Shown here one piece after another: positions 25,601 to 40,600 of a DNA stretch of 64,000 bases. Position 1 is the stretch's first letter; every line of letters begins with the position of its first letter. Under the pieces are notes generated by a model. That model was not told the origin of the DNA. It worked only from the letters and a program-made list of their open reading frames with translations, and made no database searches. Source of the DNA: Acanthornis magna (taxonomy: Eukaryota > Chordata > Aves > Passeriformes > Acanthizidae); NCBI GenBank assembly GCA_036785705.1, contig JAWUZG010000032.1, forward strand, positions 14,836,001-14,900,000, written 5' to 3'. The translations under genes and the position numbers were made by a program.

Positions 25601-28600
25601 TTTTTTTCTTTCAAAGTGCAAAATTTTGTTTTTTCTTCTGAGCTTCATGAAGTTTCTGTCACTCCATTTCTTCGGTCTCTCTGCGTCCCTTGTATAATAG
25701 CCTTAACCTTTCGTGTTTTGCCTGTTCGCATAATTTGTTATTGCTCATGTATTTCCTGCGAAAATGACTCCCCTGACTTCCTGGGAGAGTAGGTTGCTAA
25801 TGACTGTGTGAAACAGTATCAGCATTCTCTGTTCCCTAGGGAATGCAACAGTAACTAGTCTCCAACTGGACTTACTGTGCTGATCACATCTTTTGTGACT
25901 GGCAGTTATGCTCATTTTCTGTCCATGTTACAATCCATGTATCAAACCCAGGTCTTTGCAATGTGGCTATGAGGATAATGTGAGAACCTTTATCATTAGG
26001 ATTGCTGTCCGATGGGATTGTGCAAAGTAGTCCCGTGACATGCAGATTTGTAATTCTGCTGTTCATCTGGTCACCTTAAACTCTTAATTTCATGCGTGCC
26101 ATCAGCCTTTGGCTTCACCCCCAGCTTTTCTTTATTTATGGTCCCCATGACTAATAGAGCACTTTGCTTAATTGGTTCACTGATCACCTGAATCGTTGTC
26201 TTTTTATTGCAGTGTGAATCATTGTTTTCATGTAGCATCTTACAGTATTTCAAAATAATTCATAAATAACTTGGTTTGCCAGAATGTTCTATTTTATTGT
26301 GGCTGTTCATATATTTCTGTTGACCTGCAAAAGCACATAGGAGTATGCATGACCATGATTCTTGTTATCCGTGGAGGCCAAGCAAATCATATGATGTGTG
26401 TCCTCAAGAAAGGCTTAGCTTTTGAGAAGGCTTTGTCATTAGGTGATTGGTTTTCTTCAACAATGATCTGACTGCTCTGCCATTTAACTTCCTTGGCAAC
26501 TGCAGATGGTGTGTACTTAGGAGTAATTAAGGATCAAAGAATAAGTAATTCGACTGAGTTAATTGCTTTGGGTTAATTCCCTCATCTGGATGATCAAATA
26601 GTTTTGACAGATTGGATTAGACCAGAGTGGCTCTCTTTGTTTTTATCTACTTCCCACGTGGTGGAGCCACTCAATTACCGTATTTAAGCTTGTAGTCATA
26701 CTACAAAACTTACTGGCATTTAGAAGATAATAATCTGGGTAGCTGAGAATGTGTTAATTATTTTATGCATAGACATTTCAGGTTTGCAAGGCTTGCCTTT
26801 GAATGGGCTTGAAACCAGCACTTACCAGCTGTTCAGTCTGCAGCTTTCTCTGTCATCATTCTATTTAGCTTCTTTGTGTTAAAATTGATGCAGGATTGTA
26901 GTTGCTTCTATCTGTCTCTGTGCTCAAGTCTTTGCCAAATATGTTGAGTTTCTTTTATGCCAGAGATTAGTACAATTGACATTTTGAAAGACTGATCAAC
27001 TGTTGCTTCCCAGCAGCAGGCTGTTTCAGACTGTTTAATGTGGTTAAATACTTAAAGTGAGTATGTGAATTCTGTGAAAATTCCTAGCAAAGTGCTGTGT
27101 AGAAAGATTAAGGCTGATATCTTTGTTTAACTGAGTGACATGAAATTTTACTTGTGAATTAGGTTAGAGCAGACATCTCAAATCGAATTTATTCATCTGA
27201 ATTGTATAAACAAAATTTCCATTAAAGGAAATGCATTCAGATAGTCTTTTGTCTTTTTGTGCTTCACTATCACAAAGTGTAAAAGCACAAGCTAATGACA
27301 GATGAAACTGAGTACAACATAGGTACTGTGCTGTATGGAATTCAAGTTCTGAACTAGAGCTCCATGTTCCAGGACCCTGCTCTTGAAGAGGAAGTGCTGA
27401 ATAAAAAACAAATATAAAAAGTACATAGTCTAGCTACCTGTGGAAATAAAGCCACTAAATATTGTTTGAGGACACTTAGAACATTCAATTAAAAAAGCCC
27501 AAACCACAAACCCCAAACATACCTGAGTATTATTTATGTTAAGCCAGCATCCCTGCAAATATTTTAATGACTCTGCTCTTTGCAGGTGTGCTTCTTGAGA
27601 AGAAAGTACGGGCTTCTTCTGCTAAAGATTTCACTCCAAGGTAAGTCTGTCACTGTTGAACATTCTATTTGAGAATTCTGTGCAATTCTTAGTAAATGCT
27701 GGCAACTTCTTCCATGGTTAGCTCTTGAAGTTTCCGTTAAACGATATGTCATTGCTATCCTTGTATAAGTAGGAAAGTTGAGGTTCAGGTTTAAACAACT
27801 TGGCAAAAGTTGCATGGGCAGATGATGGTTCTTGGCTTGTTCTCTTGATTCCTAACACTTGCACTGCTTTGCATTGTATGCAAATGGATGGCTTATATTT
27901 GCTGGGCTCCTCAGCTTTGCTTCTTGGAAAAACTCATGGAAAATGATTCCAACTGGACTGACTACTTTCTTGACTTTACCTGATTTGTCCATAAACATAC
28001 GAGTTGCCATGCCTTGAAAAAGTGCTTTATTTCAAGCTGGAATATATTAAGATGTGATAGCTGCATTCAAACTTCTATAATATGCAAAGTGAAGGAGGCC
28101 CTAAAATCTCACTGATATTCCTGCTCTTGTCACTGAGGTGTCATTTTACTCCATGCCTTTAGTCCTCTGGGTGCAGTTTCTCACTTGACATCAAAATCCC
28201 CTAGGAGTGTGTGATCTGTGGGCTAGTTACATGCAGTCATAAAATATTGTAGCTTGTAAACAATTGGAATGAGGTTTATTTTCTGAAGTGCTCTCCAAAC
28301 CTTGCTGCCTTTTTTTCCATGTGTGTCTGGCATATTCTGGCATGTGACTGGAAGGTGTGCAGCCTAGAATGTGTTGGCTGTCAGGAGTGTTTGCTGGAGA
28401 GATCATTCTCCCTCTCTGCCTGTTTTTCTCGTCCAGGAGTCTAAACAGTAGATGGAAGTTACTTCCTGGCAAGTGTAAGGCTATACAAATAATTAGCATT
28501 TGAAGGCTTTCTTTTTTTTTACCTTACCCTGAGTTTATTACAAGGTTTGGACCTGGGAACGTAGGAATGAATGCAAAAACTTGATTTGTGGAGATGAAGG

Positions 28601-31600
28601 GAACTGTGGTTTTGTAGTATGTGCATCAAACCTTTAACTCTTGGAAGCCACCCTGCCTATTTAATGCTTTTGTCTTGGACTCAAGATTTTATTCATGCCA
28701 TAAGGGAGGTTCATATACTACAAAGAGAATGCATGTGCTTTTTAAATAAAACTAATGCCATACAATTTTAATTAGAATGTGCTGACTATCAGGGTGCATA
28801 ATTAGATAGTTATTTTAGTAGTTCTTTCAAAATTACTGACTTTGGACTTAGTCTTCAAAAGTAGTAAGTAATATGTTTGGCTTGTAAATTCATTAAAGAA
28901 GCTCTGCTTGAAAACTTGGGGTTAAATATGTTTTGATATGCCCAAAGAAAGTATGTATCTTTTTCTTTATTGATTTTTTTGTTTTACAGTTATGACTGGT
29001 TCCAAACAGATAGTTTGATCACAATTGTCATATATACTAAGCAGAAGGTAAGTATATTTCATGAAGAGAGAATTGCAAGATCCAGTCGTGATCTAGCTTG
29101 AATTCTGGGAGAACTTTATAAAAATTGTTGGTTTTTTTTTTTTTCCCTTGGCTATGAAAGGATATGAATGCAGACTTGGTGATAGTTGACTGTCAAGACA
29201 AACGATTAAGGGGAGAAATCATCATGGATGACTACTCATATCTTGTAGCAGTTGGTAGGTACTTACTGTAATTTTGTAGTTGAAAGTACTGAATTTTCAT
29301 TCTACTTTATTAAAACCCTCTCATCAGACCATAAGCATTTTACGTGTACCAATTAATATTTTATTCCCCTTTCATCAGAGATGGTTAAAGTGCCTTGATG
29401 TAGGAAATTATATTATTAACTCACAACTTCATTTGTTTAGTATGTACTAAATTTTTTACATGTGGACTAAAATGCAGTAAGAAATTGATTTTAAAGTTTT
29501 GTAAAATTTTTCTTCAGGTGTGTTTTTTGCGGTTATTAAAATGCCCTCATTCACAAGGGCAATTGCAACAGTTTACATAAGTGCAGATTGATAGCTTTAC
29601 ATGAGCCCTTGTTAAAAGTAATGGGAAAAATAATGCCTGTATACATGAGGCCTGTAGATGCCATGAGTCAAATTTCAAAGCCAGATAAACACATATAGGT
29701 TTTTAGGGTCATTAGTTCACTCAGCATTCATAGACTTAAAATTTCTGTATATATGACCGGTGGAATAAAATTTTGTTATTCCTTAGCACAGAGTTTGTTT
29801 GTATTTATTTCAGACTTGGATCATGCAGTTTCAGAAGATGTGACTGGTAAGTTCTGTCTCTTGGAACATTTCTGTATCTCTTCTAGGGTAGTCCAGTCAG
29901 GAGCTGAACTTCCATGATCCTTGTGGATCCCTCCCAACTCATGATATTCTGTGATTCTGATATCAGAATGTGGAATGTCAATTTCTTTTTCTGACTAATG
30001 TGATACTTTACAGTTTTACTTACCACCAGGTCTTGACACAGTCAATCAAACCCATAACATTGGTTTTTTAATTGTGGTGTTTGGGCCTGTGGAAGTAGTA
30101 AGTCGATAGTGCTTTGATGCCTCTGAGTATGACTAAATGTTAAAATAGGTAGAAGTTAGTTCTGTTCTGTATTTGTAAACTGTTCTTTGCTTAGACTGGG
30201 ATTTTCTTGGATGTAATAATTAATTCAAATAGCCTTGAAAAGTAAGTAGTAAGTAGTGGTAACTACTGATTTCCAGTACACGAGGACTCTGGGTTCTTAA
30301 GCATTTTTCTTGACCACATGGGCTGTGAAGCTGTCCTGGTTCTACAATCTATTTGGCAAATAAGGTGTATTAATTATGCATATCCAGTTAATGCTTGTTT
30401 TCACTGCTCTTTAAAACATTATAGAGAGATAGCTGGAAGTACCTTTAATTTTATATTCTGATGTGATATTCTAATAATAAATTAATTGTGTATTTGTCTT
30501 GACAGATGAGTAATTGTTCTGAAGTTTCATTATAGTTGACGTGTGAGATTTTTTTTGTACAAAGTGTAACTAAAAGTAACAATATGAAATCTTTTCTCTT
30601 TTAGTAAATATTGCTGAAAAAGTAGGGAAAGTAGAGATTATCTTAAATAAAAAGGATAACATTCATTGGAAAATGCTGGGACAGCCCTGGGAGGGTCATA
30701 ATACATTTATCAAACGCACAGACAGAGGTAAGCAATTTCATGGCCAGCTACCAGCTGTTTTAGGACTTCTTGGAGCTTGTTAGTCATACTCAGTTTTTTC
30801 CAGGATTTTCTTTTTCTGTTGTTGTACCTTCATTTCTTTCACAATTGTTTTCTGATCTTGTTGAAAGCTACTCAGGAATTTTCCTTGAAAGGGTTTGACT
30901 TAGAGGTGGTTTCTTTTGCTTTGCTTTGGTTTCTTGGTTTGTTTGTCCCACAATGGAGTTGAACCTAATATTGGAAGGTGAAGGCTGCCTGAGTGTTGTT
31001 CCATCTTGTGGTTACCTGTGTGCTTAATGACCTCTCTGTCCATATGAAAACCACAATAGACCCTGAGGAGAGAGTGCATGAACCTGTGTCAATCATTATG
31101 GGTGTAACTGAAGTGAAGGATCAAAAACCTTCACTTCCAGTTGTTCACTATAAATACAGTAACATCTGCCATCGCTGTAATGTTGTTCCAACACACTGCA
31201 TCTTTGTAACTCGAGCTCAGATTAAATAAGGGACTTCAAGTCGTGTAGGTATGATAGCCAGCTCTGAATAAGCTGATGGGTCTGCAAGAAGCAGTAAATG
31301 TTATATATGGGTTCACTCTGTGGTAACAGAATAGTATGAACTTGATGCAGCACCAAAGTATACCACAGTGATCAGTGTGGGTTTGGGGTTTTTTTCAGCT
31401 AAATTAAAAACTTCTGCACAAATACAATGTGTAATGTAACGACACTCCTGATGTTATTGCAGTTGCCTAGTTTCTCAAAAGCCCTCTTGGTCCTCTGTCT
31501 TAATAATGCTTAAAAATTGACTGTTGGATACTAGTCTGCCTTATTATGTGTGAAAGCAAAGCTGTACATTTTTAAGAGCTAATTAAATGTTGCTCACCAT

Positions 31601-34600
31601 GTTGTACACCTCTTACTGGCCCTCAGTTATGCTACATGGGCCTTTAAAGTTGAGAGATTACTGTGGTACAAAAAGGAAGGCTGACTGCATAAAAGCACAT
31701 CTCTCTAACTACCTTTAGCTTATATAGAATGCAATTTTCCTTATGAGAGTTTCAGAAACTGTTGAGTCATCCACTTTAATACTAGATTTTTCAGTGTATT
31801 CCTCTGCATCTAAGGGGTTACAGCTCGATGTAATGTGTTGTCCACTCTTCATTGATCATTTTCTCCCTCCTTACTGCTTTTCATGATTACAGAAAACAGA
31901 AAGAGAAGATAATCTGAAAGAACAAGGGATTTAGAGTATAGTGGCTTTAGAGATCCTTTGCAAATGAGGAAGGTGTGGATAATTAAATGCAATTGACGAA
32001 ATACATATTGAGCATTAGTAAACCAATGCTTTCTAGATAATTACTTTGCTCTTTTTTTTTCTAAGAAGTGAGTATCCAACATAACATTTCTCCTGTTATG
32101 CAGAGGAGTGTTTCAGGTGTTGGATAACTTTATTATGTATCATTGCCTGAGGTCACATCAGCTTAAATTGAATGTTCAGAAAACTGAAGCTAAAGGGCTT
32201 GCTGACCCTGAGTTTCTTCTAATCCCTGATTACGAAAGTGAGGAATCTAGCAAATAAATTGATATCTATGGCATTTTAATCCCTACTCCAGAAACTTCTA
32301 TTCTGCAGTTTTTTAATTTTAAAATCTTCACATTTAAAATTGATCATGTGAGAATGTTTATAGAAGAAGAATGCTCAGGCCTACATGTCTTTCCTTCATT
32401 TGAACCTGTGCTTTCAGCTCAGCCAAAAAAATCTACATGTTGGAAGCTTCTATTCACTTGCTTTAGTCTTAAATAGTCGGGGTTTTTTTCTGCTTAGAAT
32501 TGTGTTCCTTTATTCTAAATTGAAGAGTTTTCATTATTGTTTCCACTTCTGTGGGAGCAAAATAATGTTATGGGTAAAGAAACTCATATCTTGTGCAGTG
32601 TGAACAAATAAATAATACTTAATAGCTAAAAAAAAAATTAAGAGCTGTTTTATAGCTTTAAATCTGGTATTTCTATGCAGCACTCAATATACAGTAGCAC
32701 TGATATGTTGCCTTAAATATTCAGATTTTTTTTAGTTGAATCTTCGTCTGCTTGCTCTTGACATTACCTTTTATTTATAATGAATATGAGACTCCTGTGT
32801 GAAGACAGTGTAACTAATAATTTCCAGTTCTGAAAATTTGGGAACAGAATAGAAAGTAGCTGTATTATCTTGTTATGTGTTTTTTATTTATTTTGTTCAG
32901 TTTTTATATATGAATAGTTCTTTTGATAATTTATGCTTTCTAATAAAACAAATCATTTTACCTGAAATGATTCCACAATTCCAGTTTGGTGGCAAGGCTG
33001 TGAATAGCAAGTGCTTATGAGAGCACTGATGTTTAATTCATTCGGTTTTTCTTTAAGTTTTTTAGTATTTCTGTGTGTATTGACTAGTTAAAACACTTCC
33101 ATTGTATTCAGCGCACAGGGAGAAGGGCTTAAAAGCAGTCAGGATTGATACTTGAAAAGTTTACTTGATTTTATGTCTTTATTACTCGTTCATATGACGG
33201 CATTCATGAATGAGCTGGTAAAAGAGGGGTGTTGTGACCACCACACATGCAGAAACATCTGTATTTTAAAGTTATTTTATCTTTATTTTCAAAGCAGACA
33301 CGTCAAATTCTACAAAAAAGTGATAAAGGTCTTCTTCAGGGGCAATGACATAATGGAGAGATGGTACTGGAAGCGTATGATAACTTTTCGATATGAAAAA
33401 ACAATTAACATAAGCCCCTACTTTTTACTCCCTGGGCTGGGAAAGTCATATGCTCAGACAAATTGCCTATGTTCTCTCAAATTCCAATGGAATTTATACT
33501 AACATTTTGGCCTGTGTATTTTAGCTAACTGGAAGGAAAGAACAGAATTGTTTAATTTCCTCAAAGTTGAAGGGGATTTTTTTAAAATGAAAAATTATTG
33601 CAATTTCAGTTAACTGCAGTGTGTCTTATGATGTGTCAGGAGATTCAGAAGGAGACTCAATACTGCTTCTACTCCTTAAGAAGGATTAAATGCTTAGTTT
33701 TCTGGAGAAATAATTATTTATAACCCACTGTATTGCCTAGAAAACACAATTCAGTATAATTAGATTGTCAGTGATGGGGAGTCGGGAGTCAGTGACATTA
33801 CTTTTGGGTAGCTGAAAAATGAAACTGGTCATTAAAAGCATAAACAAAAGCTAGTGGTCAGAGTGCTGGCATCCTGTGAAATTTAAATGCAGTATAAAAA
33901 GTAAGGCAGAGCTTTCTCATTAAGACAAAAAATAATCAAAACAAACCCCTAAACCCCAACATCCCCCATCCCCAACCAACCAAAATATCATACAGCACTG
34001 TGATAGAGTGCAGGTTTTCTCATAGGTATTAAGACATTATTTTCTTGTTGGTGCTTTTTCTGGGAAGTAAGGTATGAAAGCCCACTCATGAGGGGGCATG
34101 CACATAATAACAGTAGCCATATGTAATTAAAAAATGACATGTAAGTAGGGATGACTTGGGGGGGTGTGTGTATTTTTTCTGATGGAGAATTAACTGCTCT
34201 TCCTTCTGAAAATTATTCTGAACTTTTACTCAGATTCCTGTTCTGGGAAGTAACCTAATTACTAAGTCCTGCTCTCTTTTAAAAAAAGTGTACAACTATT
34301 GGCAGATGCTTAGAGCGTTCAGTAAAGAAACAAGGTGTTGTTTCCTCTGAGGCCTGAAATGGGTTGCAGTTTCATTGTTTTATGCAGTGGTTTTTGTCCA
34401 CATCAAGTGAAAGATCATAGAGGTTTTTTAGTTTGAAATACCAGAAGGGAGCAGAGTGCTGATGCAGCACTCAGTGTATATCAGTGAGACTTACACTGTG
34501 CCAGGGTGCTGTGTAACCAGGGAGATTTTAGAAGGTGTTGATTCAGTGGGGATGTTATTGTGGGAGGGGAGAGAGACTGTCTGGGAAAAGCATGGCTGGC

Positions 34601-37600
34601 CTTTTTGGATAATATGAGATAGTTCGTGAAATCTAGTAATGAACTGAAGCATTTGAGGGTACTGATGATTTGATGGTCAGCAGTGAGGGTTCATGGTTGT
34701 CTTAACTTGTGAGGCTGGGCTGCTGCCAGGAGAGGTGGGCAGCCACCTTCCTTCAGCCATGTGGTCCAATCTCCTTTATGTTGGCAGTAATAGTACTTGA
34801 GGCTCCATAATCAAGTAACCTGAACAAAATAAGGATTAACTTTCAGCTGGCTGATGGACATGTTTGGGTGGTAGATGCTTGCTGGGAATGGGGTGGAATT
34901 CCTCTACCTGAGATGGAAGGGTAGTGGAGTAATTCTGCTTTTTCCCAAACCAGCAGGCTAATGTTGCCACTGTTGCATCACTAGGATTATGACTAGTAAC
35001 TAAGAAATAAGAATTTTCACTGAAACTTTATATTGAAAAAAACAAAAAGCATCATTTAAGGAAAAATCCTTAAATTCCCTTTTATGACAAGGAAGAACAC
35101 ACAGTACCCAAAAGGATGATGCTCTCCAAAAGGTACCATTATCTGTGCAGCAGGTTTGTTAGTAAAACTGTATTTGTATGCCTATGAATCAAGGTGCTGT
35201 AGTTCTTGATTCCAGCAAAGAAGGAAGTTGAGTTTAGAGAATGGTGTCTCTAGCCCATGATTGTATTGGGGTTTCGTGGCAAGCCTTTGGCAGTGAGGGG
35301 CTGCAGGGCTGCTTCTCCTAGATTAGGAACTGCAATACTTGATGTCTGCAAAACACTTAATCAAACCTAACCTTCTCACTAATGACTTTCTCCACTTCAG
35401 AAATTAGGATTTGCTGCTGGACACTGGCATTGTGATCCAAAATTGACAGAACACTACCTTTTGCTACTAGGGGCTGGCTCCTCTTGTCAAAAGACTTTTC
35501 TGTTTTGACAGTTACTTTTGCCAGTGGCTTCAGATTTTAGTGGAATGACTGATAATGAACTACTTTTAGATAATGTAGCAAAGACTGCAGTCTAAACTAG
35601 AAGTTTACTTAGTAAGATCCCTTTTTTTCAAAAGCTATATTGAATGAATCAGGACAAAAGTTCTGTATGGCAAATTAAAAAGAAAAAGAGGGAGATAAAG
35701 GTTATTTATGTGGAAAAGGCTGGAATTAGTCAGGTTGGAAAGGTAAAAAAATTGTCAGGGAACAGTGAATCAGTTGATGAATCAGATTTTTACCTTCTTT
35801 CTCCACTCCCAAATATCTGTAAGAGTATTAGCTGATGAGTGTTAAGGGTTATATTACCAACATCACACATCCTTTTAAGCAATTCTTAAGGCTGAAGAAT
35901 TGACAGCAATCTGGGCATATTTATTTGGCTACTGTACTTTGCAATTTTATTGTGTATTGTTTTTCAAAAGAAGGATAGAAAACAAATTTCCACAAACTTT
36001 TAATAATATTTATATAGCTGTAGAGAAGCTGATGTTTTGGTTTACTTCAATATTGGTATGAAATGGAATTACTGACTTTCATTTTTTCAGGGCTTTAAGC
36101 ATTCTTTTGATTCATCTGAAATGCTCATTCATTCAAAATAAGGGATTTGTAGGATGTTAGATGAAAGATGTGAGAAAATCTTAATAAAGGAAAATTTATT
36201 CCATGTCAGAAGGTTTATGTTGTGTCTCTGCAGGCATTTATAGTGGATCACTCACTAGTAGCTATTTGAATAATTGAAGAAAACCAGTGTTTGCAGAAAA
36301 GTGCCACGGCCATCTGCTGTGGGAGTAGTGGTATATAGGAAATTTGATCCTAATTTAGTTCATGCACAAATTGCATGTGCAGCTGAGATTTAGTAACCTG
36401 AATGTATATTTCCAGGCATAACTGAATGTATTTAGATGCTTGACTGTTCCAGCTGAGGTAATTTATACCCTTGGAAATAAAGTCAATTAGAAAGAAGCAT
36501 GGCTGGGCTGGAACATATTGTTTAAACCCTTAACTTTTAAGCAATTTATGGATAAATACTGTTTGTTGAAAGCTTTCCCCTATTTAAAATTATTTTGTTT
36601 GTGTTATGGTTGAATTGCCAGGCGGTGATCCTGCACTTATTGAAGAAGGGAATGTTAATAGTGATGGCTGTTCCTTCAAGCAGCAGTTGACTGCACTGTC
36701 AGAAGGCACTCTGTAACTGGCCTCCAGCTGCCTTGAACTCTTTAGCTGTGTTTTTAATCTTGGCTATCTGGAAAGAGCAGAATGTTTGGGGTAATAATCC
36801 TGGAATAGGGAAACTGCAGTACAGATAAGTTACTTGAAAAATGGTAATTCACTAGATGAAATTACTGAAATACTCGACGTGGTCTTTAAATGACTCTTGG
36901 GGATCACTGGGCAAGGAGATTGGACAGGAGCCCCTCTAAAGCTTTTTTTGTTTTTTGGTTTTTTTTAAAGACCAAGAATTGTTATCTGTCTCTGAACTGT
37001 AGCCCTAGTTAAGTGTAAAATTCAACCAGGTGTACTGACTTGGGGTTCTCTTTGGTACTGTTGGAAGAAAGAGCAAGGAAGCAATGGCAGTGACCACTGG
37101 AGTTGCAGCAATGCTAGAATTTCCTTCACATTTTGATTTGTATTTAGCGGAGACTTCACTGGAAGCTTGCATAAGCATTCCTTCAGGCAGGACTCACTTA
37201 AGAAGAGTTGTTGTGTTGACTCAAGAAAGACTTGTGACTCACATCAGGATTTAGACCATGTACAAGTGATATGCATTTATTAGAGATTTTCTGGTAGTCT
37301 ATTCTTGTCAAAAGAGAATCAACATGAGGTTGAAGTAAGGAGGTAAAGAAGTATCTGCTGGTGCAGTGGGAAAAAACAAAAGATCAAGGTGCTTCTATTA
37401 ATAACTCCTAAGACCTTTAAGAAATATTAAAGTCGTAGACTGACTTGGTTGAAGGGGAGCTCTGGAAGTCATCTGATTTAACCTCCTGGTCAAAGCTGTT
37501 CAATCAAGGTTTGAATACCTTTGAGGACAGACTCCCTCTGAGCAGCTGCCCCAGTGTTTGACCAGACCATCCTCATAGTGATGCATAGTTGGAATTTGCT

Positions 37601-40600
37601 TTGTATCTCATCCTGTTTCATGAGTAGCTCAGCTATTTATGTGAGCAACATGAATATTTTTCAATATGGTGAAAAAAAAGAGGAAAAGAAATGTTACTTC
37701 ACTGAAATTGCTACAATGTAGAAAGTGTTGTTAGAAGGGTATCATGTTCAAGTATTCTCATACATGAACCTGTCAAATTTTGAGAGGCTTTCCAAGAAAA
37801 TACCCAGTGAGGCTGGTCACAAATTCTGCATTGAAAATGGCAAATGACATGGTGGGATTGTTGTAGGGACTTGGCTTCTTGTCTCTACCTTTTTTTTTTT
37901 AATTTTTGTTATTTGGTTTGTTTTGGATGTATGAAGTTTGGGTAATGCTGGTCACGGGATTTTGTTGCTTGTTTGCTTGCTTGCTTGCTTTCTTTTTTAA
38001 AATTCTTTGCAGACCTGAGCTTCTAGTACTAGATAGCCCATGAAAGTTCCCTTGAGTTACAAACCTGTTCAGGCAGTGTGGTGCTGTGATCACTGATATT
38101 ATATCACACTGATATTCCAGCTTAGAGCTAAAATACTGCGGTGCTGAAACAAAGCCCTAGCTGAAAAATGCTCTTCTAAAGGTAGAGGAGGAAAAGTTCC
38201 TTCTGGTCATCTTCTTTTGAAGGGAGCTATAATCTCTCTGGAGCTTTCTCCTCTCCAGACTGACCAACCTCAACTCTCTCAGCCTGTCTTCACAGGAGAG
38301 GTGCTGCAGCCCTCTGAGCACCTTTGTCATCCCTGTCTGGACTTGCTCCAGCAGGTCCACGTTCTTCTTATGTTGGGGTCCCCAGAGCTAGCATGGTACC
38401 CCAGGTGAAATCTCACAAGAGCGGAACAGGGGTGCAGAATCACCTTCCTCAGCCTGCTGGGTGGGTGTGGATAGTGTGTTGCTGAGGAGTGTGGTGCTAT
38501 GCTGGCATTCCGCCAGCTGGTTTCAATCTGTGTATATGTACTCATGCCCTTCTTGTATGGGGAACTCAGTGCAGGTGCAGTGTAGTACAAGGGGTTCTGT
38601 AGGGGTTTTCTGGTAGTTTTTGGTGCTTTTCTACTTCTTCCCGGTCAGTAACTCAGAGGCTCTTATAGTAAGGTTATAAATGAGTCCAAAATTAGATGCA
38701 AATTAGTCCAAAATCATAAAAATTATTATGAGTAATTATACAAGAAGTATTTATTTATGGTCTTCTTATAAGTATATAGTGAAATACATATGCTTCCCTC
38801 TCTCTTATTGAAAGACGTATAAGAATAGAATGACAGATTGAGACTTAACTAACAAGTAAAATCCTGTTTTTAGGACTGTTCTACAGAAAATGCAAGTTGG
38901 TTTCTAAGACAGAAGTTACCCATGACACCAAACTCTTCTGCTTAATGTTGCCTAAGGGCACACATCTCCGTGTTCCCACTGGACAACATATTTACCTCAA
39001 ACAATTTATTGCAGGTAAGGAAAACTGAGAATGTAGTAATGGATATATTTACATAAATCCTTTTCATAGTCATGAAAGGAGAACGCCAAGTCCATGGTCA
39101 CTAATTCCCTGGTTGTTAGCAAGTCTCTGCTTCCAGGATCACAATCAGTACTTAATAATGAACTGACTGGATTAATATGAATGGAAAGCTAACTATTGAG
39201 ATGTCTGGCGTTTACTGGTGACCTTATTGTCTCTACTTTCAACTCTCCCTTTAAAACATTCTCTCTACAAAAGCAGTGCTGTTCATCTTTGAAGTGGGGA
39301 AGCTTATTTTATTTGTTTTATGTATCATCAGTCAGTTCCTTTTAGTATGCAGATTTTTTGAAATGAGTAGGGTATTGTTGCAATTTTGCCTTTTATTTTT
39401 TTCTTCTTCTGAGGGATTTGTAGTAGTCATGGTAACACTGCTTCACACACAGTTGTGTGATACTAGTGATAACATGAGGTTATGAGAGGAATGTGTCTTG
39501 AAAAGTAAGTTTATGAGCTATTCCTCAAAATTTTGTAAAAGATGAACTTAAAAAAAAGAACATGGAAGGTCAAAGAAATAGTCAGTTTACTATTTTAAAG
39601 CATACTTTAAAAAATTTGCATATTAATAGAAATATTAACTGGTCACTGTACTTGAATTGCAGTATGCAGGGTAGCGGCTTCTCAGAAAATTTTTAAACAT
39701 CCATTTATTGAGAACTGTTTTTTCCTCCTCCTCCTCCCTGCCTAATTCTTTGCTAGTGTCCAACTCTTGAGATCTTTCTTTCTATCATTATGCAATAGCT
39801 TTTTGAAATTATAATGCCAGAAAATATAATGCTGTTTAAATTTAGAATAAATCAAGATGTGATACTTGAGAATTAATGAAAATGTTTATCATTATGAAAT
39901 GATTTTCATATTCTTTGGGCTGATTCAAGATCTTTTCCTCCTGTGACCTGAATTGCTAAGTAGCATGGAAATAACATACTCAAGTTTTTAATTGGAAGTA
40001 GAAGCCTTCCAATTCTTTAATAAAAACTGGTGCAGTGAAAACTAATAAATTGCGTAAAAGCATGGGATGGTGTTATTTTTATGGTATATACAGGTTATTT
40101 ATTTACTCTTTGTTTATTTTAGTATTTGTTTGTAGTATCTGGATGTAGAGTATTTTTATAATATTTGAGCTATCTTTCTGTCTACTTTTAGGGACAGAGG
40201 TAGTAAAACCATACACACCTGTATTGCCTTTTTTGCCGCTGGATTTCCAAGAACCATCTCACCATGATAGTGTGCATATATATTTAATGATTAAAATTTA
40301 TTCCCATGGACTGTTCACACAGGCACTTGACCACCTACAAATTGGTAAGTATACATTCGGGGTTTTATGTTTGGTTTTGCAGCAGTTGCAATATCTTTAA
40401 AAATTCACTGTCTGAGTATTGTGATGTTCTTGTTGTTTACCTCCTTATGCACTGGGACATACTTAAAACTTCTTTTAAACCTTATTCTCCATTCCCTGAA
40501 TGTAAAGACTCATCCTCACTGTAACTAGGAGCTGTACATTACAGAAAGCTCTCCTGACTGATATATGTGAACTGTATCATGCATTATAGTTGATAGCTTT

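Larger units (their letters stand above)
30728..38873 (+). other. CYB5R4: CYB5R4 intron 10 (largest intron)
   Basis: An 8.1-kb intron separating the b5-CS half from the reductase half of the gene. It holds two minus-strand CR1 fragments near its 3' end and a TTGC-rich simple repeat at about 37965-37990. Two open frames of 78 and 116 codons (30993-31229 and 33152-33502) have no recognisable domain and look like chance. Confidence 0.8.

Noticed and set aside
33152..33502. 116-codon + strand open frame in CYB5R4 intron 10
   Set aside because: No recognisable family and no usable splice sites joining it in phase to exons 10 and 11.
38157..38590. Open frames of 63-87 codons on both strands in intron 10
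   Set aside because: They fall inside or beside a CR1 fragment; the sequence is a repeat, not a gene.
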